Assembly: GCA_921293015.1 (NCBI GenBank)
Contig: OV121088.1
Coordinates: forward strand, 31,285,645 to 31,349,644
DNA length: 64,000 bases
Direction of reading: 5' to 3'
Origin: Phorcus lineatus
Lineage: Eukaryota > Mollusca > Gastropoda > Trochida > Trochidae
A program made the translations under genes and the position numbers. The notes under the pieces are model-generated. The model worked only from the letters and a program-made list of their open reading frames with translations. It ran no database searches and was not told the DNA's origin. Every line of letters begins with the position of its first letter. The first letter of the stretch is position 1. Of this stretch, positions 37,740 through 50,003 are shown one piece after another.

Positions 37740-38800
37740 GCAGGCATGGCCACTGTTTACATGCAAGCTCCGAGCATCAGCACAGAGTGGGAGAGAGCTT
37801 CATCGTCGGATAGACAAAGCTTCCTCATCTGACAGCTTAAAAAAACAGAATTACACTGGATTTGTTGGTCAAGTGGAAGGAAGAACAGCACATGATAGTA
37901 CTCACCATATCCTGTTTGAGCGTGATTGGAACATACTGAACATAGTAGTAAGGGTGCATCCTGACTACACCTCGAGCCCGTTGACGAATCGTGGTGGCAG
38001 GCGACGGAGGCAACACTAACGGGAAAGCTCAACGACAGTTTGTAATGGTACTCGTACAATTAACGAGTGAGAGTCACTGAGTCGGTGGGTTGGAGAGTGT
38101 GAGTGAATGAGTGAGCGTTAGTCGGTCCGTCACAGACTAGTGGATGATGGTGGCAGGCTCGTAGGCAGGAGTGGAGGACAGGACAAGCAGGCTCACTCAC
38201 AGGACAACTGACTGCAGATCTATCAGATCAGATCACCTAGCTAGCGGCTTGGGACAGTTGACTGGCTGTTTATACCATTCCTCTCACACAGTGTCTGTCT
38301 ACTTCTGGTGGACCGGCTGGGGACAGACACATACACACGCTGCAAGCCCTACGTTCTATTGACAACGAGCTCAATACTGCCTTTTGTTGTGCTTACTACA
38401 CTGACAAAGCCAGCCACAATTATTGCACGTTTTTTGAATTGGGAAAATTGCAGACCTGAAGCATAGTCATTGGTTACTATTAGTTGTCGGTAGTATTGTG
38501 ACTGCAAGTGGAGTTGTAAACGCATGCAGCAGGCTGAGGGACTGATGAGTTGGATCTAGCACTTGTAGGAGTGTCTATTTCAATGTCAATTCATCAATCA
38601 ATCAACCAGATCGCTGACAGGCGTTGGGTTTCACGTCTCCACGGTTCTCACTGGCTCTGTGCATGTCCACAGGTAACTTTCTACTAATTACAGGTAAAAG
38701 AGACTTTGATCTGCTGGCTCAACACCTGAGGGGGAGAAGAGGCTACGATACGACTCAGTGAACTCACAGGTCGGGGGGGGGACAGGTGTGAGGATTAGCT
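37740..38800. promoter_or_regulatory. GC-richer island, candidate divergent promoter
   Basis: About 1 kb with clearly higher GC and complexity than its AT-rich flanks and no match to the repeats elsewhere in the window. On the minus strand a TATA-like GTATAAACA (TATAAA = complement of 38269-38274) precedes an open frame and a GTGAGT donor. On the plus strand two donor-like sites occur, CACAG|GTAACT near 38672 and CAG|GTAAAAG at 38691-38700. This fits a promoter with first exons on one or both strands, but no transcript evidence is available. Confidence 0.33.
37906..38240 (-). other. Candidate first exon (-)
   Basis: The start is placed about 30 bases downstream of the TATA-like box at 38269-38274 (complement), and the end at a consensus donor: GGATATG|GTGAGT, with the GT at the complement of 37904-37905. 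The first long open frame begins at 38059 and would contribute 51 codons before the donor. It reads MYEYHYKLSLSFPVSVASVA at its start, a moderately hydrophobic segment that could be a weak signal peptide but is not convincing. Alternatively the exon is entirely 5' untranslated. No downstream exon can be joined with confidence. Confidence 0.25.
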
Positions 38801-41800
38801 TTGAGAGTGACAACAGGCAGCAGGCCTCGGCAATTTATCAATTACCTTGTTAGGAAAAGCTTAAGGGTGGCCAATGGCTTTAATTGATGCTGTGAGTGAA
38901 TGAGACCTGAGCCATTAGCATGTATTACATACAGCTCTTGTGAATGGAATTCAGGAAATGTGCTAAAGACATATGTTGTGCTTGATGCTGATGTGAATAA
39001 TTGATGAATTCCAACCTAATTACAAATAATTACAGATATCTGATTGATATTCTTTTTAAGAATCCCTAAGGGCAATAATTTTACAGTCATCTCCATTTCT
39101 TTTGAAAGATAAATCTAACACCTTTCAACCAAACATTCCAATGAATCAAAAATGTACAAATATTTGCATTTAGTTCTGTATTTCATAAACATAGGCTGAA
39201 GCTATTAAAGGGAGGTAACTCTCACCCGATAGATGAAGAGCTGTAATGTAACTGGAGAGGGGCGTGTTAACCTGTGATGTGTTTCAAAAGAGCATTAGCT
39301 TCAAACTGCATGCGATCAAGTCGTAATTACACGGAAACATGACATCAACCCATCAACCCTGTGCAAGAGAATAACCAATAATATCCAAATCGACCTACTT
39401 CAACCACATGCCAAACAAGCTGGAAATTTTAGTTCAAGTTTTATCATGGCATATCCTTTACACTCTTCGGTTCTTGATACTTTAAATCCTCAGATTTCTA
39501 CTCAAATGGACGAGATCATATTGCTTTCTAAGCATTTCAGCTAAGATTAATTTGTTTAGAATATTTTACTACTTACTGTTTAATTCTTGATAGAAATTAA
39601 CAATCTTTGGTATCTGCTCATATAAATTTCCTCCCTTATGGTTAATTGTATGGTTCAAATCTGTTTGGAAATATATTATGTTGCTGTTGTTTTGTGCATT
39701 TTCCTCACAGTATTCAGAAAATTGTTTACCAGATTATTCATCATCTGGGCACAAAATTCATTTGACCTTCTAAACACCATACACTGCTGTTATCATTTTT
39801 AACAACATTCCAGAACTATATGATAAAATCAAAATCAATGAACACAGCATATAGCTAAAATATCTTCAGAATAAACAAAGTTTCGATACATTAGTATTCA
39901 ACAAAAGAATATGAAGTTTGACATGAATAATCAATTCAAATATCACCAAAAAAAATCTTATCCGAGAAACAGTGATAAGAACGAATCTAAGAATACAAAA
40001 ATGATATGAATAAATCGTACAGTGATAAAGCAGTAAATGAAATTGAGCTTATTTGATTAAATTCACAAAGGAAATACCACCAAATCAGGGGATGAAGTTT
40101 ATGAAAATATTATCTAAAGAAAGTCCACAATCTAATCAAAATCTTCAAAGAATCTGAAACCTACCAATTGATTTATATGAAAGTGATAAAGCTCTGAATT
40201 CAAAGAATGAAGCTACATTGCATTGCAATAATTGTGGTTTAAGAAAAATGCTTTCACATAATTGGCACTACAATGAATGTCAGGCTTTTACAACTATACA
40301 CACAGCAGGAAATGATCACACTCATGCATAATTAATCGAGACAAGAAATCAAGCATAATCTAGGGTGCCACCCATCGTGTAGTCCTAGATATTACTTAAT
40401 TAATATGGCACCTATCGCAAAATAAAAGATAAAAATCTTCTTGCTGGGAAAATTAATCACCAGTATCTTACAGCCTTTATTACAATATGAATTCATTGCT
40501 GATGCAAAAAGACTATTGATGGAGAAAAGTGACATTATCGGACAATAATCTTCCATTTTTCATTCTCAAACACAATCCACTTAAATAGAAACCAGCCGCC
40601 GGCAGGTGAGAATACCACTAATTTACTTTGTGGTGCTTGTTTGCAGATTAAAGTATCGCTAAAGTCATTGAGTTAAAACCACGCAATTTTCGTAATTGAA
40701 AAACACAAAGCCTAGTTTCCCTGGTGTATATGAGGGCAATTTGCGCATCATTCTTGAAGGTAGTTTCATTTCCCTAATTGCTAGAGGTGAGAGGGACAAA
40801 TGACAGGCATGGCTTGTTTCCTCAGTAACCAGGTGAAAATAGGACAACAACTGTTCATTTTAAAGCTAATTCACTGTTGAATGTATACATCTCAATCTCC
40901 ACCCAAATGCATGACAACTGAAAAGATGTTGCCTTTTTGCATCACAGTAGTAATAGTGATAAATGTAATGTTTGTCAATAATTTCTCCATATCAAGTAAC
41001 CAAACTGTAACTATCATTTTAAATGGTTTATTTCCTTACAGGTCTACAACATATGAATTATTGTAATATAACTGATATTTATTTGGTAAGGAAAATTGGT
41101 TGGAATAGTGTCCACTTTCAACATATTTTCATCTGAATATGTTATACATCAGTTTTGAGCGGGCAATTCAAGTTCATCAAAACTAACAAAGAAAATGAGC
41201 CAGTACTGGCGGAGGACATCACTGTATATCAAGGACCAAGAGGGCAAACAACTGTAACAGTTTTTGATCAAAGATTATTAAAGAACAAACTGTAACCTAT
41301 AACTTTTTCATCACAATTCCAATTAATCAGCTCATAAAATCCTACAAACAGCTCATACCAAATCAACATTTCAAATAAATCTGGCCAAAAATACAGCTAG
41401 ATTACCTGTACGCATCAATCACTTTACTAACAAACAAAAAACTTACAGGTGTCAAAAAACATGTTCCTTCTATCAACCTATACGAATGTCTTTGTGTGAT
41501 CCATATCAACGCTTAACTGCACTATTTTAGACCAAACTGTCACAGATGACAAACACAGCTTGACAAAACAGCCTTCATACTTACATGACAGGCAATATTA
41601 AATAACATGATGCCTATAGACAGAATCCTGGTAAAAATGACAAACAAAAGATTTTTCTGGTTCTCAATGTTTATTTTCATATGAACTTCTCCATATGTAA
41701 CATTTATTACTAACCGGTTTGACATAAACCTGCACTGTGTAAGACAAGGTTGTCATCTCTCCTTTTAATTCTTTATTAATTAGGCAAAATTTTGTCACAA

Positions 41801-42652
41801 AGTGAGAGTTTGTTACAATGTGTGTCTATAATAATAAATTCAAAGAAAATAAAATCTAAATCTTTTCAAAAACTTTTGTACGACTTGAAAACATATTGAT
41901 CCAGAAAAACATCTAAATCTTCATTTGATGGAATGCAAGCCATCTGTCATGAAGCATTATAACTGATATTAATCTATGACAGAAACTAAATTTAATTTTA
42001 AAAGTGGTCTGGATCTAAAAACGTCGGAATGTCAGAAAGAATTAGGTTTTACTACCATTAAACTTTATATTCCCAGTGTCCATAAATTGTACACAGAGGT
42101 CTAGACTTTAATCAACAAAAACATATCACAGTATTTATTATTTAAACCCATCCTTTGGAATTTTAATCTAGTAATGGGAAGACATTCCCAATTGGCAGGG
42201 GTTTCTAGCTCTTTGGTAGAACGATAGCAACCTTGACGATATATATCAACTCTACACAAAGAAATAATATCTGGAATGGGGAGTCATTTCTTGCCTGTCT
42301 CACTTCATTGTTTGTTACATATCAGAATAGGCTCTGTTTTCTAACTTTGTCACAGTGGACTTGGATCAGCAAGCATGACCTATCAAAAAGTTGCAGAACA
42401 TTATCTTAGTCAAAACTTCCTCACTTTTGTCATTTGATTGGTGCTGAAGTTGTCTGAAGGGAGATAAAGAGACAAATTGATAAGGATTATTTTGTTTTGA
42501 GAATAGTCATGGCCCACATCTTTTGGTTCAAGACCTTAAAACTGAAAATTACCAAGTGATGAATTTAACAAAGATTAAGGAAAGATGCAGAATGTAGACT
42601 CAGAAAATATTTCTGAAAGGATGGTTTCTTTTATAAAAGACATGGCTAAGGG
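38801..42652. other. AT-rich non-coding DNA
   Basis: No gene recognised. AAAGGGAGGTAACTCT at 39208-39223 is a motif I know to be widespread in molluscan genomes, probably a remnant of an old repeat. Confidence 0.55.
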
Positions 42653-42723
42653 TTAACCTTTTCCATTCTGCTCTGTCACGAAATATTTAGGCTACTTTCG
42701 GTGCCAACTGCAGGAAGGGTTAA
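42653..42723. mobile_element. Possible 71-bp TTAA-bounded mini-element
   Basis: It begins TTAACCTTTTCCATTCTGC and ends GCAGGAAGGGTTAA, whose complement is TTAACCCTTCCTGC. The two ends are imperfect inverted repeats abutting TTAA at both sides, the pattern of a piggyBac-type miniature element. The very small size and imperfect ends leave chance as an alternative. Confidence 0.35.
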
Positions 42724-45700
42724 ATTTTCTCAGTCAAAACTCATAAAGGGTTAAAATGGCAAACTAATATGCTTGTGTGCAGGTGATAAGAGTGGCAGTT
42801 TTATATATTTGCACCAATAAACACTAAAAGCAGAGATTAATAGGTGTGCCACAATACACATGCCATGACAACGCGTCTGTAGCAGGCTACACATTTCAAG
42901 ATTATCCGATCTTTTATCAGAATCTCTCGTAAGGTTTTTAAAAGTGAAGCTGTCACCTCAATTGATGATATTGTTCTCTCTGAGAGTGGTTACTGGCTTA
43001 ATAAGAAGATTACCCAATCATCTTTTTTACTATGTAGTTGCATACACTACTCCCATGACAACAAAGTGTCAGCGTGCTACTTTTGTTTTCTAAGCACAAG
43101 TCATAGGTCAGGTAGTCAGAATGAGAAATCTAGGAATAAGAGGACAAAAAGATCATCCTTTTGCCTTGGTCTTCCAATTACAGTCAAGACTTGAAATTGT
43201 TTGTTTTTTATCAATCTCCCTTGTTGTCCCTTGGGTCTTTATAATTGAAATCATTAAATAGCGCCAAAATGGGCTGCTTTTGAATCCGATTGGTTATACT
43301 TCTACCACATGTTGAACAGTGTAGATATAAGAAATAGATTCTCCCTCATATTACTCAGTGCTTGCTTCAGAACAGTTCGTTTTCCACCAATAATGTCATA
43401 ATTACAAGAATGTTTCCAATCCTCTGCTCTTCCACAAAATATTATATTATACCAACCATTCTGAATGGCCAATTTAGAGGAACTATCAATCATTTCTTTG
43501 GGATACTATGGATGATATGAAATACTAACAAAAGGATAATCACAAGGCTAGTTGGTAGACATTTAAGTTAGAAATCTAAACAACATGTGGCCTCTTAATG
43601 GGTAGGAATAGCCATTTTTTTTCATTATTTAGCTCTTCAGTTGCTGCAGTATCAAACATTAGTAGCTGTCATACTATTGATCCCTTTTTGATGTTGCATC
43701 AACATTGACAATTATACCTACATATTTTTACTCACAATGTGAGGTTATCCTATTTATTAGACAACGTACGTAACCTGAAACAAGCAAAGTTTTTGTTGAA
43801 TATTCCCAATGAATCCCCATTGTTGATTACTATCTTTAAACTACTATGTTTGTACAATAACTTCCCATTCGAGTAAGAACAGCAAGAACCAGTAGATGAT
43901 AGCAAAACAAAATTAGTGATCAAATTTGCAAAAGAAAGAACTGGCAAAAGCTGTATCTTGCAAACATCTGATTCTGCAACAATTTTTTTATCATGCGGAG
44001 GACGGCCATATTCACACGCTTCCCAAATCGGACACAAAAGTAAAATGATAATAAGTATAAAATGCACTTACAGTCAGCCTCTCCTTTCAAAGCAGCCAAT
44101 AACTGTAAGTACAAAAATCTCAAATTTATTTAAGTTGCCAAAAACTTAAGTCACTAAAGTATATAGCATAAACTGTCCTAATTCAAAATGCAGCCAAAAA
44201 ATGTATTAATAAAAGCTTTCTTTTTGAGTTTTTTTACATTCAACGCTGTCTGTGCTGCAGGTGGCAATACACTACCGGGTATTTCAAAACAAAACTGCAG
44301 GCAGAAAAAGAGGCAGGTAATAACTGCAGGAATATCCTCCGTGTAATGTAGCTGGGAACAGAAGAAAGTAAATCCAATCATAACATACAAGTCTCTAGAG
44401 AAATACATTATTTTAGTTGGAAAAGAAATGTTTGATGTCTTGTGTACATAAATGCTTTTTTCATCTTCAGGATGATATGCATTCATAACATACCATTTTT
44501 CCCTCCTTTGCATCGTGATAATTGTGTTTTATCATCTTTTCTGTTTTAAGAATTTAAAGGAGCAATTATGTTTTTTGAAGCATAAGGATTTTTTTTAGTC
44601 TGAAAACTACATTAAAATGATAGTCACTGCCAAAAAAAATATTAACAATGATAACATATTGTTTTAATTCATGCTTGCTAAAGAGTTACTTAAAATTTGA
44701 AAAGTTTCAAAATAGGTCAAATACATACTTAAGTTTTAGTTTACAAGTTGTTTGAGGCATTAGTGTTACTCTCAAGTATCAGATCTTTTCAAGAACTATG
44801 ATGAATACATGATGGTTATCATTAGGAAATGTTGAAATCAAATAAAACTTTTAATCAAAGAAGTTCATTATGAAGAGAAAAATGGGACAAGTGATTTGGA
44901 TTGCTCTGAAGAAGAGTTGAAATACCCCGCTGAGAGGGAAATTGGTCTTTGGATCTTCAGGTTAAACCCACTGAGTTTACAAAATCTGCGTATGACGCAG
45001 TGCAAGTTTTTATACAAAATCATCTATCAATGGGTCAAAAAATGTATGCAAAAATCAATATTTTGATACTTTGTTGACACTGCCAAAGGGACAACTTCTA
45101 CAAATTTTTAATGAGTTTACATCCAAAAAGCAATTCCTTTGTTCAAGGAAGACTTGATGGATAGCAGAACATCTAAATCAAAAACATTTTTACAAACTTG
45201 TCCGAATCCAGAAACTTTTTGCCTAAACGATGACATAAGTTATAAAATTTTCATGAAACAACTCGTCTCTTAATCTCAACAATTGTAATTGTTTCATTTT
45301 TTGTTTACTTATTTCAGGAAAGTGAAAACATTTGGGCAAAACTTTTCAGTTTTATAGCTCGAAGAGAATTGTTGAACAATTCTCAGGAAGAATTTCTTTT
45401 CTACATCAAAGTGCTGAGGCATTATTTCATTAATAATAAATATATTTACTTTGGACAAAAAGGTTGTGTGATAAAAATTTGAAAACGGAAGATATAGTGG
45501 TAAAATGAAACAAAATAGAGTAAAGTTGATTTTTTTTACATAATTTGATGTATCACTTCTGATATGTTTGTTTTTATTTGCAAAGTTACCAGAAGACCTT
45601 TTTATTTGTTTGAATTATTTGTTTCCATGTAGAGACGTTATTTAGGTCCTTCGTTTTTAACTGCATCTGAACATATTTCATTTACAGAGAAATTAACAAC

Positions 45701-45894
45701 ATTCATTCAAGTAGATTATTAATGAACAATGACCCCAATAATTCCTATTTTGAAGAATACATTTCATCAATGTCCTTGGATGATCAATTCATAGAAACCA
45801 TGTCATTTCAACTGCATGAACAAACATAAAACCTATACTATCGTTGAAATGTCACAGACAGAAACTATGATTCTAATTCTACCACAACAGTAAA
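42724..45894. other. AT-rich non-coding DNA
   Basis: No gene recognised. Overlapping frames on both strands at 43750-44150 and one of 111 codons at 44178-44513 (-) have no domain and read as Phe/Leu/Ile/Lys-rich chance translations. Confidence 0.55.
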
Positions 45895-46190
45895 CCTGTT
45901 GCTGAGCGCTTGCATCAATTATGGGATAATGTAATTATACATAGGCAATATTCATAACAGACTAAATACCGCAATTCTCAAGCTAATTACCCGAAACCGC
46001 TCCCTAATTGGAATTCCTGCAGTCCCAACAAAGAAAATTACATTAATCAAGTGGAGATACAAATGTAATTATCTCTCGTGGTTCAGTGTATTTCAATTAA
46101 GTGAGCATAAGTTTGGACAATTTTCAGAATTACAGATTATACCGGATTATTGCAAAATGGTCACGTCACGACAAAAGAAAACTAGAGTGA
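45895..46190. promoter_or_regulatory. Homeodomain-site cluster with a CRE-like site
   Basis: TAATTA at 45932-45937, 45984-45989 and 46066-46071, CTAATTG at 46004-46010, CATTAATCA near 46041, CAATTAAGTG at 46094-46103 (NK2-like) and TCACGTCA at 46161-46168 (one base from a CRE). There is no simple repeat and no open frame of note. Together this resembles a developmental enhancer more than background AT-rich DNA. Confidence 0.33.
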
Positions 46191-47479
46191 CGCTAAGTAG
46201 GTCTTTCTACAAATATAATTAACCTTTTCCATGTCTGTTACCTATGGCTAACTACAATGATTCCAATGAAGTTCAAACTAACCTACATGCAAAACAGTAC
46301 TGTTAAAGGAATGAGTGAGTATACATCACTAAGAGGGCCAACAAAAAGAAATATTCAGTAATCAAGATTCACCACTTATAATTTTTGTTATATCCTTGTA
46401 ACTGAAACAAAATACATAATTTTTTTTATGAATTTCAAAATAATTATCAAAAACATACTCCAAAAATGGTTAAGGTTACTCAAACAACTCAACATATGTG
46501 AAAGGTTTTTTTTAATGGATCAACTTGTTACACAAAATATATACATGAATCCTTTTCACAAAGGTTAGTGTACATTTTGACATTTTTAGGCCATGACCCT
46601 AAAAACAACTCGCATTCAAAAGCGTTCGATAAGATGCCCACTGACAAACACCTCAACAGAACAGCTTCCTCAACAATTACCAGAAACAGGAGAAGTTAAA
46701 TTGAAATTTATTAGATCTAAAGTGATATTTAAAGACATCTTCTTCAACAGCTGTTTTCATGGAAGAGAAATAATCCAAATTGGTTTGTTTTAAAAAACTG
46801 GATGACAAAAAAATTAAATTGAATTTTAAATGCTAATTTCTTCCTTTATTTTATCCAATTTTGGCAATATCTGCAGTTCATCTATCATTGCATATCAACA
46901 CATGTCAGGGACCCAATACAACTGAACCTCAGACACTCGTGTAAGGCGTTAAGGTTTTCAATCAATGTTTGCGTGATCAAAATCTTCTCAAAATGTGCAT
47001 CAAAAAATGATTTTCACTAATCAGATATCACTTTGGCTTTGACCGACTTCTCAATATTGACAATAAAAGGGAGTGATAATTTTTCACCAATGTGAAAATT
47101 CAATAAGCATTTTCATACCGGTTCACGTTGAGATAAGATAAAGTATCAAAAATGTTAATTGGCATGATGCATGCATATTTCAAGGTGTCATGATAGCTTA
47201 GTTTGATCAGCGGACTTGTCCATAGTTGTCGCTCTCTCACAAACAGAGTTCTGATTGTGTCAGGAACATTATTGTATCAACAGGGAGACATCAAACAGAA
47301 CCCAGTATTGCTTGACAAAAAAAATCAATTACTTCCCATTAACAAATGAGAGCCTTTGGACAGGCAAAGCAAAGATATCTGGCACTAAACATCAGTAAAC
47401 ATTAACTACATTGTTCTGAAGAATGATGTCGAAGTGAAAATGTATCACATCTAGGTTGTCAGAGAAATACAAATTGACC
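46191..47479. other. AT-rich non-coding DNA
   Basis: No gene recognised; complexity rises after about 46900. Confidence 0.55.
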
Positions 47480-47910
47480 GTGTAGAGGATATTAATAACG
47501 GGAAAATTATATCGGAGGTAGGCAGGGCCTGTCTAAGCATCAGAAACTATTGCTAATCACTGTCATGGATATTAATGGTCTCGCGATATAAACAAACAGA
47601 TTCCTACGGGAGACAAAGCTTCCGCGGCAGCTTGCAATGCATCATGGGATGATTGTAGGACATCGGTGAACAAGGTGCTTATTTCTAGTGCACGAACATG
47701 TCCAACTGATATTTGGTTGGAGTGGTAATAAAGTCGTTCATCAGGCCAGGCCATTTCATGCAAGCAGCCCGACCTAACTACTGCCAAGCCGAGGGAGGAA
47801 AAACAATTTCCCAGGGGACTCAAGCCCACTTTTTCCGTGACGGAACAATTTGGTGTCCAGGCAGTGGAATGGTATTGAGTGACAGTTGTTGATCTGGATC
47901 TACAAGTTCA
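47480..47910. promoter_or_regulatory. Candidate conserved regulatory block
   Basis: Complex sequence richer in GC than its neighbours, including GTCTCGCGATATAAACAAAC (a Fox-like core), GCTTCCGCGGCAGCTTGCAA and GCATCATGGGATGATTG. An 85-codon frame on the minus strand (47572-47829) shows no domain. Confidence 0.28.
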
Positions 47911-48911
47911 ATCACTGATCAGACAGAGAGAGTCTTCAATACTGTTCTAGTAAACCTGTAACGGTCTCTTATAATGCACATTACATCCCCTTTTCCTCTT
48001 CAAACATATTCAAACAGTAAAGCAGTACAAGCAAGTCAGGGACTTGCGTGAGTGTTGTGGACCCAGCAAGACTTGCGGACTGTCAACTCCCATTAGTTGC
48101 TAACAGGCCTCCACAAGTCACTTCAAACATAAACACTTTCTCTTGCAGCTGGGGTGACATCTGCCGGGTAGCATTAGGCAAAATTGAGGCACATAACCCA
48201 TTCTTTCCACAGTTAAACATAAGATGCCCGTGAAAGTTGGAAATGAACTCTTTGAGCTGTCCTTCTGCTGTTTCTGCGGTGACATTGCCCAACCTAACTT
48301 TATAGCTGCTGTATGCTAGACAAAATGCTGCAAATATTGCCCCTAATGATCAACACTTGGCAACAAATTGGGCTGGCAAGTTGAGGGTTTAATAAAAAGG
48401 CTTGGTGAAGATGTCTTGATCAAGTTTAAATCAAACTCTGACCTTTTACATTAGACATAAAAGTCTCACAAAGGTACAATTTATTTACATGATGAAAACC
48501 ATGTCTGAACTTACTTATGAGGCAGAGGCCAACAAAAACCTCTAATGGGAGAGATTACAGGACCAAAGGCCATCATTTAGCATAATGGGTTTATGTCTGT
48601 TTCCCTGCACAGTATTTAAATTTTTCTAATGTAATTGTTTTCAAAGTTTTACGAGATGTTTACACTATGCAGACTATCCATTCAAAAACATGGAAAGTGT
48701 AAAACTTCAAAAACTCCAGAGTGGCAAAGATCACTTCATTGGAAGTTGATAAAAAGAAAATAAAAATCTTTTGGATAGTTTATGCATGCAGTGAACACCA
48801 TAAGTAAACCTCTGTGGTGCATTATCTTCAATTTTAACCTTTCATCTGCTCTTTCAATATCATTTTTCTTTCCCAGAATATCACTCATTATTCAACAAAT
48901 TTTGAATTGTG
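47911..48911. other. Non-coding or unassigned DNA with a dual open stretch
   Basis: The interval 48048-48292 is open on both strands (61 and 69 codons). It holds acceptor-like stretches on the plus strand (ACTTTCTCTTGCAG; ATTCTTTCCACAG). The minus-strand translation is the more balanced, but I recognise no family. It may be an exon or conserved non-coding DNA. The rest is AT-rich background. Confidence 0.4.
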
Positions 48912-48962
48912 TTAACCCTTTACATACTGAAAATATTTTTATAAAGTTGCTTCATAAACCCA
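48912..48962 (+). repeat. Left terminal inverted repeat
   Basis: It pairs with 52004-52064. The outer 17 bases and an inner 20-mer are conserved. The spacer between them is about 10 bp shorter than in the right arm. Confidence 0.78.
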
Positions 48963-49965
48963 AGATTTTTTTTGGCAACATGTCGCTTGAATACCGCAGC
49001 CATTATGTGGCCTCAATACTAGAGAAAAATGCAAAATTTAGTATATTTCTAAAAATGAATCAAAGGATGTTTTGTGTGAAAAATAAATACATGTGTGACA
49101 TAAATCAAAGAAACAGGTGAGTAATTAAATATATTTAGCTTTCTATGTACAGAAATATATGGTGTTTTTTATAAGTTAGAAGCGTTTAAAAAAATAATTT
49201 TAGAAAATCATGTAGTTTGCAAAAATTGTTGCAATAATTAAAATAAATTTAAATATATCATTAATTTTTTTCTCAGGTAATGTATATGTAAACAGTTATT
49301 TAAAAAAAATTAATTCTAAAAAAGAAATAAATTATTTGATTGGCCTGATGAGGAAAATTAAATCATTTCAATTCAAGGCCTTGAAATTAGCATGAGTGAA
49401 TTAGAGTATTTCAAATTCACGTACGTTTCCGCCTGAAAAAAAACCCACAATGCATTTAAATGTTACCAAAACAATAAGAGAATGACTGTAAATGTTCAAC
49501 TTGCTATAAAAAATCTTTTGTGTTGACAAAATCCGGAGTCACGGTCATTGCCAAAGCAACATATGTACTGTTTCAGGAACGAAGTTACAACTTGTACATG
49601 TGAATTGAGTCCAATTGTGTATCTTCATTGTTTACCAAAATTAGCAATAATGCAATCGTATATACATCAAATAAATATCGAAATGACCTGTATTTTCTAA
49701 ACATGTATTCTTAAGCAATCGTGTATTTTATTTTATATCGGGATTTACAAAAACACAACCCGGAAGTAAACTACGCAGCTGTTCAGAGCACGTGGTCGAA
49801 ACGTTGTCAATACGACATATAATTTAAGAAGATATCTTGTCCCGATTTAAAACTACTTGTTTCGAGATTAAATGATATTTAATTGAGGAGACATTTAATG
49901 AAAACAAATATTCGATATTACAAAGAAGGATACAAAAATAACAAGTAAAGAAGTGAGCTCAGCTC
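48963..49965. other. Left interior of the composite element
   Basis: AT-rich with no recognisable transposase. Weak counterparts of words in the right interior occur (TCACGGTCA near 49541; GCACGTGGT near 49787), but they are not clearly collinear. Confidence 0.45.
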
Positions 49966-50003
49966 ACATACCCCCGCTTCAAACTATAGTCTGGCTTTCT
50001 TTG

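Noticed and set aside
38041..38115. A further copy of the short hairpin element, because of GTGAGTGAATGAGTGAG
   Set aside because: The CGCCGC/GCGGCG hairpin and a target-site duplication are both missing, so only the simple tract is shared.
43750..44513. Several overlapping frames of 67-111 codons
   Set aside because: They occur on both strands and in different phases, are rich in Phe, Leu, Ile and Lys, and show no domain or splice signals.
47572..47829. A coding exon on the minus strand
   Set aside because: The frame has no clear splice context or family, and the surroundings look more like conserved non-coding DNA.
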